From contig NZ_SWCN01000010.1 of the NCBI RefSeq assembly GCF_005116575.1, positions 62,001 to 126,000 on the forward strand: a stretch of 64,000 nt of DNA. The letters run 5' to 3'. Position 1 is the stretch's first letter. The number at the start of each line of letters is the position of its first letter. Both the position numbers and the translations under genes were made by a program. This DNA comes from Desulforhopalus sp. IMCC35007 (lineage in GTDB: Bacteria > Desulfobacterota > Desulfobulbia > Desulfobulbales > Desulfocapsaceae). Shown in pieces: positions 10,444 to 21,019 of this stretch. The notes under the pieces are model-generated. The model saw nothing but the letters and a program-made list of their open reading frames with translations. It was not told where the DNA came from and did no database searches.

Positions 10444-10824
10444 ATGGCTGTTTCAAAAAAGAAAAAGGTGAAAAAGAACATACCTGAAGGTGTTGTCTTT
10501 ATCTATTCCACCTTTAATAATACTATCGTTACGATTTCAGACAAGCAGGGTAACGTAGTATCGTGGTGCAGTGCTGGTGTTCTTGGTTTTAAAGGGTCTC
10601 GCAAAAGCACCCCCTTTGCTGCCCAAAACGCGCTGGCCGATGCCGCCAAAAAAGCCACAGATTGTGGTATGAGAAAAGTTGAGGTTAAAGTGAAAGGACC
10701 AGGGCCAGGTAGAGAGGCAGCTCTTAGAGCGCTCATCACCACCGGGCTTGAGGTGAGTAAAATTTACGATGTAACACCTATTCCTCACAATGGTTGTAAA
10801 CCTCCAAAGCGCCGTAGAGTTTAA
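10444..10824 (+). CDS. rpsK: 30S ribosomal protein S11
   Basis: S11 lies on the platform near the mRNA exit. The 126-aa protein has [14 protein letters not shown] and the [16 protein letters not shown] block, plus the C-terminal [14 protein letters not shown] signature. ATG start in the usual alpha-operon order. Confidence 0.97.
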   Translation: MAVSKKKKVKKNIPEGVVFIYSTFNNTIVTISDKQGNVVSWCSAGVLGFKGSRKSTPFAAQNALADAAKKATDCGMRKVEVKVKGPGPGREAALRALITTGLEVSKIYDVTPIPHNGCKPPKRRRV

Positions 10825-10874
10825 CGGCTTTTTGTTTTAAAATTATAGAATTCTAATTAGAATGGAGGCCCACG

Positions 10875-11504
10875 TTGGCTAGAAATATTGGTGCTGCATG
10901 CCGTCGATGCAGAAGAGAAAATTTAAAATTGTACCTCAAAGGTGATCGCTGTTACTCCGACAAATGTTCTTTCGAGCGGAGGGCTTTTGGTCCCGGTCAG
11001 CACGGACAATCTAGATTTAAAAAGCAATCTGACTATGCCATCCAGTTAAGGGAAAAACAGAAGGTTAAAAGCATGTACGGTATGCTTGAAAGCCAGTTCC
11101 GTCTCTATTTTCAGAAAGCTGAGAGCCAAAAAGGCGTAACCGGCGAAAATCTTCTCGTACTCCTTGAAAGAAGGCTCGATAATACCATCTTTAGAATTGG
11201 TTTTGCATCATCGAGAAATCAAGCCCGTCAGTTGGTTCGACACAATCATGTTCTTATTAATGGTAAGAAGGTGAATATCCCATCTTTTCAAGTTTCAGTG
11301 AATGATATCATTACACTCAAACAAAAGAGTCGTGCTAATGCTGCAGTTAACGAAAATCTTGAGGCAGTTGTTAGACGTGGTGTTCCCAGTTGGTTGGAAT
11401 TAGACAAGGATAACTACAAGGCTGTAGTCAAAGCTCTGCCAAACAGAGAAGAGTTGACTATGCCTATGCAGGAACAGCTTATCGTCGAACTTTACTCCAA
11501 GTAA
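10875..11504 (+). CDS. rpsD: 30S ribosomal protein S4 (TTG start)
   Basis: S4 initiates 30S assembly and in many bacteria represses the alpha operon. The 209-aa protein has an N-terminal four-cysteine cluster (CRRCRR, then CYSDKC, about residues 9-32), marking the zinc-binding form. The S4 RNA-binding fold ([20 protein letters not shown]) follows. Start is TTG after GGAGG. It lies directly upstream of rpoA. Confidence 0.96.
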   Translation: MARNIGAACRRCRRENLKLYLKGDRCYSDKCSFERRAFGPGQHGQSRFKKQSDYAIQLREKQKVKSMYGMLESQFRLYFQKAESQKGVTGENLLVLLERRLDNTIFRIGFASSRNQARQLVRHNHVLINGKKVNIPSFQVSVNDIITLKQKSRANAAVNENLEAVVRRGVPSWLELDKDNYKAVVKALPNREELTMPMQEQLIVELYSK

Positions 11505-11650
11505 AATTTGTCGATGTACTAGTGATTGCGTTGTATCGTTGTACAGCGCAACACTTATTTTTAACAGAACAAAAAGCTTTATCCTAAAAAAGAGTAAAAT
11601 ATCTGCTGTAAACACTTTTAAGGGTCTTTACAGCGCGTAAAAGGAAATCT

Positions 11651-12691
11651 ATGACTCAAGTTGCCGACGAAAAAATACCATTTCACCGTAATTGGCACGA
11701 GCTGATCAAACCTGAAAAGTTAGAGGTAGATCAAAGCAGACACACTGACACTTATGGTAAGTTTGTTTGTCAACCGCTTGAAAGGGGTTTCGCTACAACG
11801 ATTGGAAACTCTCTTAGAAGAATCCTTCTCTCTTCTATTCAGGGTGTTGCGATTACCACGGTAAAGATTGAAGGTGCCTTGCATGAGTTCACCTCCATGA
11901 AAGATATCATGGAAGATGTGAGTGAAATCATTCTGAACCTGAAGCAGGTTCGGTTAAAGATGAACTGCCGTGATTCACAAAAAGTAACCATCAACAAAAC
12001 CGGACCTGGTGTTGTTACCGCAGGAGATATAATTCCTGGTGGTTACGTTGAAGTGATGAATCCTGATGCTGTCATTTGCACGATAACAGGAGCCATCACC
12101 TTTCATGCCGAATTAACTGTTGAATGGGGCAAGGGGTATCAACCTGCCGAAAAAATGGATAAAGAAAATCTTACAATTGGTCAAATTCCAATTGATGCTA
12201 TCTTTACTCCCATTAAAAAGATTCAGTATGTCACATCACAGGCTCGTGTGGGTCAGCAGACCGATTACGATAAGCTCACCATTGAGATTGAAACTGATGG
12301 CAGCCTTAAGCCTGAGAATGCTTTGGCATATGCAGGTAAAATATTAAAAGAGCAGTTAACTATATTTATTAATTTCGATGAAGAAAGGGCTGAACCTGAA
12401 GTAAAAGTTGATGCTAAGGCTGATTTAGAGCCTCTCAACCCATATCTGGATAAGCCTGTCGAGGATCTTGAGTTATCTGTCCGTTCAGCCAACTGTTTGA
12501 AAAACGCCGATATTAATTTTATTGGCGATCTGGCACAGAAATCGGATCAGGAAATGCTTAAGACGAAAAATTTTGGTCGTAAGTCACTAAATGAGATAAA
12601 AGCACTTCTTTCTGAGATGGATCTCAGCCTCGGTATGAAATTCGAGAATTGGGTACCCCCCAATGAAAGATCTGATAAAGAAGAAGCCTGA
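11651..12691 (+). CDS. rpoA: RNA polymerase alpha subunit
   Basis: Alpha dimerises to scaffold RNA polymerase assembly, and its C-terminal domain contacts promoters and activators. The 346-aa protein has the N-terminal dimerisation domain ([18 protein letters not shown], about residues 48-65), a linker and an alpha-CTD with the [11 protein letters not shown] and [15 protein letters not shown] helices. Length is slightly above the 329 aa of E. coli. Confidence 0.97.
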   Translation: MTQVADEKIPFHRNWHELIKPEKLEVDQSRHTDTYGKFVCQPLERGFATTIGNSLRRILLSSIQGVAITTVKIEGALHEFTSMKDIMEDVSEIILNLKQVRLKMNCRDSQKVTINKTGPGVVTAGDIIPGGYVEVMNPDAVICTITGAITFHAELTVEWGKGYQPAEKMDKENLTIGQIPIDAIFTPIKKIQYVTSQARVGQQTDYDKLTIEIETDGSLKPENALAYAGKILKEQLTIFINFDEERAEPEVKVDAKADLEPLNPYLDKPVEDLELSVRSANCLKNADINFIGDLAQKSDQEMLKTKNFGRKSLNEIKALLSEMDLSLGMKFENWVPPNERSDKEEA

Positions 12692-12761
12692 TCTCAGATA
12701 ACTTTAATTTTATAAAACTGATATACTTACTTTAGTTTTGTGTAGTAGTTGAGGAAAAAAA

Positions 12762-13151
12762 ATGAGACATAAATACTCCGGTAGAAGATTGGGACGGAAC
12801 AGTTCACACAGAATTGCAATGTTCCGAAATATGGTTACTTCCCTTTTACAACATGAGCGTATAGTAACTACTACGGAAAAAGCTAAGGAAGCTCGTCCAA
12901 TAGCTGAGAAGATGATCACCTTAGGTAAACGTGGTGATTTACACGCACGACGTCAGGCACTCAGTTTTATTCGTAGTAAGGACGTTGTTGAAAAACTCTT
13001 TACAGAAATAAAAGATAAGTTTGATGATCGGAAAGGTGGTTACACTCGGATCATTAAAACTGGTGTTAGAAAAGGTGATGCCGCTGAAATGGCAATACTC
13101 GAGCTTGTTGGTTATGAGGAAGTGATCGAGGTTCCTGTAACCGAGGAATAA
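12762..13151 (+). CDS. rplQ: 50S ribosomal protein L17
   Basis: The last gene of the alpha operon. The 129-aa protein starts [17 protein letters not shown] and contains [15 protein letters not shown] strong intrinsic terminator follows 22 bp after its stop. Confidence 0.97.
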   Translation: MRHKYSGRRLGRNSSHRIAMFRNMVTSLLQHERIVTTTEKAKEARPIAEKMITLGKRGDLHARRQALSFIRSKDVVEKLFTEIKDKFDDRKGGYTRIIKTGVRKGDAAEMAILELVGYEEVIEVPVTEE

Positions 13152-13172
13152 CCTGAACAAAAGTCAGTTAGT

Positions 13173-13212
13173 AAAAGCTGGTGAGAGCATTTCGCTCTTA
13201 CCAGCTTTTTTT
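13173..13212 (+). terminator. Rho-independent terminator after rplQ
   Basis: A 16-bp near-perfect stem (AAAAGCTGGTGAGAGC with GCTCTTACCAGCTTTT) and a short ATTTC loop, followed by a T run. It ends the long ribosomal protein transcription unit. Confidence 0.92.
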
Positions 13213-13234
13213 TTCACAACTTCTGGAGGTTGAT

Positions 13235-14002
13235 GTGACGAATGACAACATACAGGACCGAATAGCTGGGGAAGCAATAGGTACGGCCACTTTTAATTTT
13301 GACTGTCACCCAAGAGTTGCCTGTTTTACGGTTTGCTGCAAGAATGTTAATCTGACTCTCTATCCCTATGACATCATCAGAATAAAAAACCACCTTTCCC
13401 TCGATTCTGAAGATTTTATACGCAGCCACACGTTTCTTGTAAAAGGAGATAACCCGTTTTTTCCCACGGTAAAGCTTAAGCTTAAAGATGATGTAGAGTC
13501 GTCATGCCCATTTCTTTCCAAACAAGGATGTACTGTATATTCCAACCGGCCTTCGGCCTGCCGTACTTACCCACTCGAGCGGGGTGTTATTGGTTCAAGT
13601 GAACGTTCTACGATAAAGGATCTCTATTTTTTAACCGATCACAGTTATTGCCTTGGCCATAATGAACCAAAAGAAATGGATGTGAATAAATGGATTCGTT
13701 CCCAGCAACTTCATGACTATAACATGATGAATGGGCTATGGGCTGAGATTGATATGCTTTTCAGGGATAACCCTTGGAAAGGTGAAGGTTCAGGTAGGGA
13801 AAAGCAGCAGCTTGCCTTTATGGTGTGCTATAATATTGACGGGTTTCGCCGATTCTGTAATATCCACAAGCTGTTTGAACAATTTAAATTAGCCAAAGAT
13901 TTTAAAAATCGTATCAAAAAAGAAGACAGCGAACTTATGAAATTTGGTTTTGAATGGTTGAAACACATTCTCACAGGAAAATCATCCCTTCAGATTAGAT
14001 AG
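13235..14002 (+). CDS. YkgJ-family cysteine-cluster protein
   Basis: Members of this family carry a CxxxCC...C...C arrangement thought to bind zinc or an iron-sulfur centre; the function is not established. The 255-aa product has VACFTVCCKN, CPFLSKQGC and RPSACRTYPLERG, the family core, in its first half. The C-terminal half is helical and unrecognised. The GTG at 13235 is chosen because GGAGG lies 5 nt upstream. A longer frame from 13181 would start inside the rplQ terminator. Confidence 0.8.
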   Translation: MTNDNIQDRIAGEAIGTATFNFDCHPRVACFTVCCKNVNLTLYPYDIIRIKNHLSLDSEDFIRSHTFLVKGDNPFFPTVKLKLKDDVESSCPFLSKQGCTVYSNRPSACRTYPLERGVIGSSERSTIKDLYFLTDHSYCLGHNEPKEMDVNKWIRSQQLHDYNMMNGLWAEIDMLFRDNPWKGEGSGREKQQLAFMVCYNIDGFRRFCNIHKLFEQFKLAKDFKNRIKKEDSELMKFGFEWLKHILTGKSSLQIR

Positions 14003-14202
14003 CAGTTCATAATCATTGTGTTGGAAGAATTCTTGCAAATTGTTTTAAGTCGTGGTAATAGACGATGTTGTTCGTTTTATCTATGGGACTGATGGAGTCT
14101 CGATTACTATAACACACATCTTCGAGTAGTTCTGGTGTTGACTAGATCTCAAACGATCCAGTTGATTACAGAAGATGGAGGAATAACCAGAAGGAGAAAA
14201 TC

Positions 14203-14976
14203 ATGGCAAACGCTACTATTAAAGACATGTTACAGGCCGGTGTTCACTTTGGACACCAAACCAGACGTTGGAATCCAAAAATGAAGCAGTATATTTATGG
14301 ACCTCGTAATGGTATCTACATCATCAATCTTGATGTCACCAAAAAATTGTACGATAAGGCCTGTAATTATATTACTGAGCAAGTGAAAAAAGGTGGAACT
14401 ATCCTTTTTGTCGGTACCAAACGCCAAGCTCAGGGTATTATAAATGAGGAAGCCCGCAGATGCGGTCAATTCTATGTTGATCACCGCTGGCTTGGTGGTA
14501 TGCTTACCAATTTTCAAACTATTCGTAATAGTATTGATCGGTTAAAGGCTATTGAAAACATGCAGGCAGATGGTTCTATCAATCGTTTTCCAAAAAAAGA
14601 AATACTGCTTATGGAAAAAGAGAGAATCAAACTAGAGCGTAATGTTGGCGGTATCAAAGATATGAAGAGTGTTCCTTCGGTAATCTTCATGGTTGACCCT
14701 CGTAAGGAGAGTATCGCAGTCAATGAGGCCATTAAGTTAGGTATACCAGTTGTAGCAGTTACTGATACCAACTGTGACCCCGATAATATTGATTTTGTTA
14801 TCCCAGGCAACGATGACGCGATTCGTTCCATTCGACTCTTAAGCCACCATATTGCTGAGGCAGTTCTCGCCGGACAGGCGATGCGTGATGGTGATGATGC
14901 TTCTGAGGAAGCAGTGGCTGCAGCCATGGGCGATGCTGGTCAGGATATGGTTGAAGAAGCGGGTAGTGCAGAGTAA
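14203..14976 (+). CDS. rpsB: 30S ribosomal protein S2
   Basis: S2 is a late-joining 30S protein near the mRNA exit. The 257-aa protein has the family blocks [29 protein letters not shown] and [15 protein letters not shown]. An AAGGAG site precedes the ATG. The 200-bp region upstream (14003-14202) has no gene and probably holds the promoter and leader, but I cannot define its elements. tsf follows after a terminator-like hairpin. Confidence 0.97.
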   Translation: MANATIKDMLQAGVHFGHQTRRWNPKMKQYIYGPRNGIYIINLDVTKKLYDKACNYITEQVKKGGTILFVGTKRQAQGIINEEARRCGQFYVDHRWLGGMLTNFQTIRNSIDRLKAIENMQADGSINRFPKKEILLMEKERIKLERNVGGIKDMKSVPSVIFMVDPRKESIAVNEAIKLGIPVVAVTDTNCDPDNIDFVIPGNDDAIRSIRLLSHHIAEAVLAGQAMRDGDDASEEAVAAAMGDAGQDMVEEAGSAE

Positions 14977-15028
14977 AAGAATGTAATTGTATCGGTTTTA
15001 TGCCGGTTTTAGGAAGTACTATGTGAAG

Positions 15029-15056
15029 AGGGGCTGTCGTGCGACCGCCCCTTTTT
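15029..15056 (+). terminator. intrinsic terminator between rpsB and tsf
   Basis: The stem AGGGGC...GCCCCT is extended internally by GTCG/CGAC and followed by TTTTT. It lies 53 bp after the rpsB stop and 87 bp before tsf, so it probably acts as a partial terminator that lowers tsf relative to rpsB expression. Confidence 0.82.
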
Positions 15057-15142
15057 CATATGTAGAGTGACATGAATGTTTGCAGGCAAATAACCTGCAG
15101 AATTCTTATTGATATCCAATGTAAGTAAAAAGGAGATTTACC

Positions 15143-15739
15143 ATGGAAATTACCGCTAAGATGGTAAAGGATCTGCGTGATAAGACCCAGGCTGGAATGA
15201 TGGATTGTAAAAAAGCCCTCAACGAGACCAAGGGAGATATGGAAAAAGCGGTTGACCTGCTTCGCCAGAAGGGTCTCGCCGTTGCTGCAAAAAGAGCAGG
15301 ACGTGCTACAAGCGAGGGATGTATTGAAACCTACATCCATGCCGGAGGGAACCTGGGTGTTATGGTCGAACTCGGTTGTGAGACTGATTTCGTTGCAAAA
15401 AATGAAGATTTTCGAGCTTTTGCAAAGGACATCGCTATGCACATTGCAGCGGTAAACCCTGCAGCTATTTCAAGAGAAGATGTCCCCGCAGAAATGGTTG
15501 AGCGGGAAAAGGCGATTTTTATTCAGCAGGCTATCGATTCCGGTAAACCTCAAAATATTGCTGAGAAGATGGTAACGGGTAAAATCGAAAAGTTTCTTGC
15601 AGAAGTAGCACTTCTCGAACAGAAATATGTAAAGAACCCCGATTTAACTGTTCAGGATCTACTTAATGAACTAGTTGGAAAAATGGGCGAGAATATCTCC
15701 ATAAAACGCTTTGCGCGTTTTCAGGTTGGTGTAGAGTAA
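15143..15739 (+). CDS. tsf: elongation factor Ts (short form)
   Basis: Guanine-nucleotide exchange factor for EF-Tu. The 198-aa protein has the N-terminal UBA-like domain ([18 protein letters not shown], about residues 9-26) and the core [10 protein letters not shown] motif. It lacks the second half found in the 283-aa E. coli protein. Short EF-Ts of about 200 aa is known in other lineages, so this is not a truncation. An AAAGGAGA ribosome binding site precedes the ATG. Confidence 0.96.
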   Translation: MEITAKMVKDLRDKTQAGMMDCKKALNETKGDMEKAVDLLRQKGLAVAAKRAGRATSEGCIETYIHAGGNLGVMVELGCETDFVAKNEDFRAFAKDIAMHIAAVNPAAISREDVPAEMVEREKAIFIQQAIDSGKPQNIAEKMVTGKIEKFLAEVALLEQKYVKNPDLTVQDLLNELVGKMGENISIKRFARFQVGVE

Positions 15740-15752
15740 ATTCTTGTTTTTC

Positions 15753-15777
15753 AGGGGTGGTTGTGATAACCACCCCT
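15753..15777 (+). other. 10-bp perfect hairpin between tsf and pyrH
   Basis: AGGGGTGGTT pairs with AACCACCCCT around a GTGAT loop. It has no T run downstream, so it is not a canonical terminator; it could stabilise the tsf mRNA 3' end or act as a weak attenuator. Confidence 0.6.
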
Positions 15778-15825
15778 AACTATTATCTCTGTTTCCATAT
15801 AATTTCACATAAAAGGAAAGACACT

Positions 15826-16548
15826 ATGTCAGGGAACTTGAAATACAAACGGATTCTACTCAAACTCAGTGGTGAAGCATTGATGGGAGAGGATTCCTAC
15901 GGAATCAATACCGGTGTTCTCGAATTTGTCGCTTCAGAGATTAAGGAAGTTGTAGCCGCAGGCGTTGAGCTGGGTGTCGTTATTGGTGCAGGAAACATCT
16001 TCAGAGGTGTTGCAGGCGCCAGTAAGGGGATGGATAGAACCACTGCGGACAATATGGGAATGCTGGCAACCGTTATGAATAGCCTTGCCATGCAGGATGC
16101 GCTGGAGAGACACGGTGTCATTACCCGGGTGATGTCAGCAATTCCCATGCAGTCCGTTTCAGAACCATATATACGACGACGGGCTACAAGGCACCTTGAA
16201 AAAGGACGTGTTGTGATTTTTGCTGCAGGAACAGGAAATCCCTATTTTACCACCGATTCGGCTGGAGTACTTCGTGCTCTTGAGATAGATGCGGATGTTG
16301 TCATTAAAGCAACGAAGGTTGATGGTGTTTATGATAAAGATCCCATGATTCACAGCGATGCGGTAAAATATGATTCTCTCACCTACGATGAGGTATTGAG
16401 AAAAGGATTACGGGTTATGGATGCAGCTGGCATTGCACTCGCTAAAGAGGACAACCTGCCTATTATGGTCTTGAATATGGGGGTTGTCGGTAACATTAAG
16501 AAAGCCGCAATTGGCGATAATGTAGGAACGATAATTACTTCAAAGTAG
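15826..16548 (+). CDS. pyrH: UMP kinase
   Basis: Phosphorylates UMP to UDP in pyrimidine nucleotide synthesis; a hexameric amino acid kinase-family enzyme. The product (240 aa) starts [19 protein letters not shown] and has [10 protein letters not shown], the [16 protein letters not shown]-binding region and [13 protein letters not shown]. The ATG at 15826 follows AAAGGAAAG. An upstream frame from 15757 would run through the hairpin. Confidence 0.96.
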   Translation: MSGNLKYKRILLKLSGEALMGEDSYGINTGVLEFVASEIKEVVAAGVELGVVIGAGNIFRGVAGASKGMDRTTADNMGMLATVMNSLAMQDALERHGVITRVMSAIPMQSVSEPYIRRRATRHLEKGRVVIFAAGTGNPYFTTDSAGVLRALEIDADVVIKATKVDGVYDKDPMIHSDAVKYDSLTYDEVLRKGLRVMDAAGIALAKEDNLPIMVLNMGVVGNIKKAAIGDNVGTIITSK

Positions 16549-16587
16549 AGGACTATAATTATTGATATTTTACTCAAATAGGGTGAT

Positions 16588-17145
16588 ATGATGAGCGATG
16601 TGATTTTAGAGATGTCTCTGAAAATGGAAAAAAGTGTTGATGCTTTTCGTGTGGAATTATCTAAGGTTCGCACGGGAAGAGCTTCTCTTGCAATTCTTGA
16701 TGGAATAACCGTTGATGCCTATGGCAGCGTCATGCCGTTGAATCAGGTGGGAACGTTAACTATTCCTGAGAGCAGGATGATTGCTATCCAGCCTTGGGAT
16801 CCACAAATGCTTCCAGCCATTGAAAAAGCAATCCTTAAATCAGATATCGGTCTCAACCCTGTCGGGGATGGAAAGACAATACGCCTAAATATTCCAATGC
16901 TCACCGAAGAAAGACGCAAGGAACTGGTCAAGCAGGTGAAAAAGGTTGCAGAGGAATTTCGTGTGGCTGTTCGAAATGTTCGTCGTGATGCCCTTGAGAC
17001 TCTTAAAAAGGCTAAAAAAGATAAAGAAATCTCTGAAGACGATCTTTTTAAATTTCAGGATGAGGCGCAGGCTGAAACTGATGCCCATATTAAAAAAATT
17101 GACGAAGCTACCGCGTTGAAAGAAAAAGAGGTTATGGAAGTTTAG
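16588..17145 (+). CDS. frr: ribosome recycling factor
   Basis: Splits post-termination ribosomes with EF-G. The 185-aa protein has the triple-helix bundle signature (KVRTGRASLAILDGI, NQVGTLTIPESRM) and the C-terminal EDDLFKFQDEAQ helix. Two ATGs in tandem (16588, 16591) are possible starts; the second gives MSDVIL and has slightly better spacing from GGGTGAT. Confidence 0.96.
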   Translation: MMSDVILEMSLKMEKSVDAFRVELSKVRTGRASLAILDGITVDAYGSVMPLNQVGTLTIPESRMIAIQPWDPQMLPAIEKAILKSDIGLNPVGDGKTIRLNIPMLTEERRKELVKQVKKVAEEFRVAVRNVRRDALETLKKAKKDKEISEDDLFKFQDEAQAETDAHIKKIDEATALKEKEVMEV

Positions 17146-17198
17146 ATCTTTTTGTCGCTGTTAATTGATGCACCTCTTTTTACTGTGTTAAATACAAT

Positions 17199-17945
17199 AT
17201 GAGTGAGTCTATAGAAGTTGATTTGAATCGTCTTCCACGCCATGTTGCCATCATCATGGATGGCAATGGACGCTGGGCTCAGAAAAAGAGAAAGCCACGA
17301 CTCTTTGGACATAAAGCTGGTGCGACCTCTGTACAGGAAATCGTTGAGGTTAGTGGGGAACTTGGAATTGAATTTCTCACTCTCTATGCATTCTCTTCGG
17401 AGAATTGGCGTCGTCCGGAACAGGAAGTGAGTGGTTTAATGTCTATATTAAAGCACTACCTTGAGTCGGAGTTACCTAAAATGCAAAAAAACGGTATCCG
17501 TCTCGTCTCAATTGGTGATCAGACCAGACTTCCTGATGCTGTACGCAAATCTCTCCAGTCCGTTATAAAGGCTACTGAAAATAATAGAAAACTTACTCTC
17601 AACCTTGCTCTGAGTTACGGAGGAAGGGACGAAATAGTTCGTGCCGTAAAAAAAATTAGCCAAAGGTGTGTTAGCGGAGATTTAGATGTGCAATCCCTTT
17701 GCGATGATGATATTTCGCAATCTCTTGACACATGTGGTATGCCTGATCCTGATCTGCTCATACGAACGGGAGGGGAAGCTCGGCTTTCTAACTTTCTGCT
17801 TTGGCAACTTTCCTACGCTGAGATATATTTTACCGGCGTTATGTGGCCTGATTTTCGAAAAGATGTGTATCTCAACGCGATTGCTGACTTTCAACAGCGG
17901 CAAAGAAGGTTTGGTAAAACAGGTGAGCAGGTGATTAAAGAGTAG
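17199..17945 (+). CDS. uppS: isoprenyl (undecaprenyl) diphosphate synthase
   Basis: Condenses isopentenyl diphosphate units onto farnesyl diphosphate to make the C55 lipid carrier for peptidoglycan and LPS. The 248-aa protein has the catalytic IIMDGNGRWAQKK loop, the FLTLYAFSSENWRRP motif and the distal RTGGEARLSNFLLWQ. The ATG lacks a clear ribosome binding site but gives the family length. cdsA follows after 3 bp. Confidence 0.96.
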   Translation: MSESIEVDLNRLPRHVAIIMDGNGRWAQKKRKPRLFGHKAGATSVQEIVEVSGELGIEFLTLYAFSSENWRRPEQEVSGLMSILKHYLESELPKMQKNGIRLVSIGDQTRLPDAVRKSLQSVIKATENNRKLTLNLALSYGGRDEIVRAVKKISQRCVSGDLDVQSLCDDDISQSLDTCGMPDPDLLIRTGGEARLSNFLLWQLSYAEIYFTGVMWPDFRKDVYLNAIADFQQRQRRFGKTGEQVIKE

Positions 17946-17948
17946 AAT

Positions 17949-18749
17949 ATGAAACGTATCGTACCCGGGTTGTTGATTGCAGGTTTATGGCTGTTGTTAT
18001 TGCTCGTTGGGTCGGTGTCTTTCTTTAACCTCGTTATCGTTGCAATAGTATTTATCGGTGCCGACGAATATCTGCGCATGGCGTTTTCAACCTTTTTAAG
18101 CCCTTTAGACCGCTGTATTCTTGGCCTGATTGTCACCTTTCCAAGTATTGTCCTTTGTCTGCAACCTGCTCAGGGCCTTTTGTTTCCTGCCTCTCTCGTT
18201 TCATTCTCTTTAGCTGTAAGCTATTTTCTCTACCGTTATAGACGGCTTGATAACAGTTATTCTCTGCTTTGCCGCCTGGTGTTCGGTATTTTTTATGTGG
18301 GAGTGCTGGGAGGGCATCTTCTGCTTCTTCGGGTTTTGCCGGAAGGGGCAAGCTGGATACTTATTGCTACAGCTATAACCGCATCATCGGACAGCGGGGC
18401 CTATTTCGCCGGGAAAAAATTTGGAAAAAGAAAGCTCTGTCCCAATATAAGTCCAAATAAGACTGTAGAAGGGGCGATTGGTGGAATTTGTTGTGCACTC
18501 CTTGGTTCCATTGGTTTTGCCGTTCTGCTTCTACCAGCTGTCAACTACTTTTCTCTGATTATAGCGACAGTATTTTTGACATGTGTTGGTATCGCCGGGG
18601 ATTTGACGGAATCTATAATCAAAAGAGGCACAGGAACAAAAGATTCAGGTAACTGCCTTGCCGGGCACGGTGGCATTCTTGATCGGGTGGATTCTCTGTT
18701 GTTTGTCGCTCCAGTTCTCTATTATTTTCTTATCTTTTCGGTGGTTTAA
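17949..18749 (+). CDS. cdsA: phosphatidate cytidylyltransferase
   Basis: Makes CDP-diacylglycerol from phosphatidic acid and CTP for phospholipid synthesis in the inner membrane. The 266-aa protein has about seven hydrophobic segments and the family signature near the C-terminus ([15 protein letters not shown]). The [16 protein letters not shown] and [12 protein letters not shown] segments also match. Its stop overlaps the dxr start (TAATG). Confidence 0.95.
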   Translation: MKRIVPGLLIAGLWLLLLLVGSVSFFNLVIVAIVFIGADEYLRMAFSTFLSPLDRCILGLIVTFPSIVLCLQPAQGLLFPASLVSFSLAVSYFLYRYRRLDNSYSLLCRLVFGIFYVGVLGGHLLLLRVLPEGASWILIATAITASSDSGAYFAGKKFGKRKLCPNISPNKTVEGAIGGICCALLGSIGFAVLLLPAVNYFSLIIATVFLTCVGIAGDLTESIIKRGTGTKDSGNCLAGHGGILDRVDSLLFVAPVLYYFLIFSVV

Positions 18750-19903
18750 TGAAAGGTGTTTCCTTGCTGGGGTCGACAGGTTCGATTGGTGTAAATGTTC
18801 TTGAGGTTGTAAGACAGTATCCCGATCGTTTTAAGATTGTGGCCCTTGCCGCCGGAACAAATATAGAACTTCTTGCTCAGCAGGTCCTTGAGTTTACTCC
18901 TGAGCTTGTCTCTGTAATTGATGAACGCCGTGCCCAGGGCCTTGCTGAGCTCCTGCCGTCATTCTATAAAGATCGTATCTACTTTGGGGTAAAGGGCAAT
19001 GAACTGGTAGCCGCAGCCACGGGAACCGAGATTACCATTTCCGCAATTGTCGGAGCCGCAGGTCTTCTGCCAACTCTAGCTGCGATAAAAGCCGGAAAAG
19101 ATATTGGTCTTGCCAATAAAGAGACCCTGGTCATGGCAGGGAAGATAGTAATGGATGGCGTCAAGAGTTCAGGTGTTAAATTATTACCTGTGGATTCTGA
19201 GCATTCTGCCATCTTTCAGGCCCTTGAAGCCGGACGAAGGGATGATCTGAAGAAGATTATCCTGACAGCCTCGGGCGGCCCTTTTCGCGGAAGAAAATAT
19301 AATGAGTTGCTCTCAGTTACACCTGAACAGGCTTTGAATCACCCAAATTGGAGTATGGGGCGTAAAATATCAATCGATTCTGCCACTTTGATGAACAAGG
19401 GACTTGAGGTGATTGAGGCGAGGTGGCTCTTTAACGTATCCACTGATGCCATTGATGTAGTCGTACACCCCCAGTCCATTGTCCATTCTCTGGTCGAATA
19501 CTTAGATGGGTCCGTCATCGCCCAACTGGGCATACCAGATATGCGCATCCCTATTGCCTACGCACTGTCCTATCCAGAGCGTATGGAGTTAGGGCTTACA
19601 CCGCTCAATCTTTCAAGCTGCGGTCAGTTAGAATTTATAGAGCCAGATTACGAATGTTTTCCAGCATTGCGGCTTGCATTTGATGCCATTGCAAGCGGTG
19701 GAACCTTGCCAGCTGTGATGAACAGTGCCAACGAAATTGCAGTGGAGGCATTTTTGGCTGGAAAGATAAGTTTTCTGCAAATTGCGGAGACAGTTGCCAA
19801 AACAATGGATATTGTTATTGATGGTGATGAAAACTGCCTTGAAGATATTCTTGAGGCTGATATTTTAGCCAGAAAAGAAGCAGCCAGAATAATTGGTTGT
19901 TAA
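18749..19903 (+). CDS. dxr: 1-deoxy-D-xylulose 5-phosphate reductoisomerase
   Basis: NADPH-dependent second step of the MEP isoprenoid pathway. The 384-aa protein opens with the nucleotide-binding [14 protein letters not shown] and has [22 protein letters not shown] and [11 protein letters not shown] later block holds [16 protein letters not shown], as in the family. ispG of the same pathway lies three genes downstream. Confidence 0.97.
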   Translation: MKGVSLLGSTGSIGVNVLEVVRQYPDRFKIVALAAGTNIELLAQQVLEFTPELVSVIDERRAQGLAELLPSFYKDRIYFGVKGNELVAAATGTEITISAIVGAAGLLPTLAAIKAGKDIGLANKETLVMAGKIVMDGVKSSGVKLLPVDSEHSAIFQALEAGRRDDLKKIILTASGGPFRGRKYNELLSVTPEQALNHPNWSMGRKISIDSATLMNKGLEVIEARWLFNVSTDAIDVVVHPQSIVHSLVEYLDGSVIAQLGIPDMRIPIAYALSYPERMELGLTPLNLSSCGQLEFIEPDYECFPALRLAFDAIASGGTLPAVMNSANEIAVEAFLAGKISFLQIAETVAKTMDIVIDGDENCLEDILEADILARKEAARIIGC

Positions 19904-19945
19904 ACGAATCTTCACTTCAATTAACTTAATATAAGATATTGGCTT

Positions 19946-21019
19946 ATGAATACTATGTTCTCTTTTATACTCGTTCTTGGACTTTTAATTTTTGTCCACG
20001 AGCTTGGTCATTTTCTCTTTGCCAAACTGTTTGGTGTGCGTGTCTTAAAATTTTCTCTTGGGTTTGGCCCACGGATTGGCGGCAAAAAAATTGGTGATAC
20101 GGATTATGTCATCTCTGCAATTCCATTAGGCGGTTTTGTGAAGATGTTTGGGGAGAACCCCGATGAAAAAGAAATGAGCAGTGAGGACAAAGATGCCTCT
20201 TTTGCCCATAAAAGTGTGCTGCAGCGATTTGCAATTGTCCTTGCGGGACCGGTCTTTAATCTTTTCTTTTCCGTTTTTCTTTTTTTTATGGTCTTTGCCT
20301 TTGTTGGTGTTCCGACCTCAATGGACTCGACCACTATTGGGAAAATTACTGCTGATTCCCCCGCGGATAAGAGCGGCTTGCAACAGGGAGATATTATCCT
20401 TGAGATCAATAAGAACAAGACACTTGGCTGGATGGATGTGTTGGAAAGTGTCAAGGAAAGCGAAGGAAACGAGATAGAGATTGTTGTTCAAAGAAATGGC
20501 GGTGAGCAGACAGTTCATGTGACTCCCGCAATTGATACCGTGAAAAATGTCTTTGGAGAAGACGTAGAGCAGCGGTACATGATCGGCATAGTCAAAAGCG
20601 ATGATTTTACCTATGAAAGTGTCGGGGTAATCAGTGCTGTAAAAAATGCGGTTCTTCAGACCTGGATGTATATTGAGCTGACGGTGATGGGTTTCGTTAA
20701 GATATTTCAAAGGGTCGTTCCAGCATCCGAACTCGGTGGACCCATTCTCATCGCCCAGATAGCAGGAGAGCAGATGCGGGCTGGCTGGATTAATCTCATT
20801 TATTTTATGGGTCTGCTCAGTGTCAATCTTGGTATTCTCAATCTCCTGCCAATTCCGGTTCTTGATGGTGGACACCTTGTCTTTCTAACGCTTGAAGGGT
20901 TACGGAGAAAACCGGTTGCGGAAAGGGCGCAGATCGTCGCCCAGCAGGTTGGTATGGGGCTTCTGGGCACATTGATGGTTTTTGTGTTTTATAATGATAT
21001 AGCCAGGTTGTTTCATTAA
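19946..21019 (+). CDS. rseP: site-2 zinc metalloprotease RseP
   Basis: Intramembrane protease that cuts anti-sigma factors in envelope stress signalling and clears signal peptides. The 357-aa protein has HELGH in the first membrane segment, a PDZ domain (about residues 125-200) and the C-terminal NLLPIPVLDGGHL motif supplying the Asp ligand. An alternative ATG lies three codons in. Its stop overlaps the tsaB start. Confidence 0.95.
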   Translation: MNTMFSFILVLGLLIFVHELGHFLFAKLFGVRVLKFSLGFGPRIGGKKIGDTDYVISAIPLGGFVKMFGENPDEKEMSSEDKDASFAHKSVLQRFAIVLAGPVFNLFFSVFLFFMVFAFVGVPTSMDSTTIGKITADSPADKSGLQQGDIILEINKNKTLGWMDVLESVKESEGNEIEIVVQRNGGEQTVHVTPAIDTVKNVFGEDVEQRYMIGIVKSDDFTYESVGVISAVKNAVLQTWMYIELTVMGFVKIFQRVVPASELGGPILIAQIAGEQMRAGWINLIYFMGLLSVNLGILNLLPIPVLDGGHLVFLTLEGLRRKPVAERAQIVAQQVGMGLLGTLMVFVFYNDIARLFH

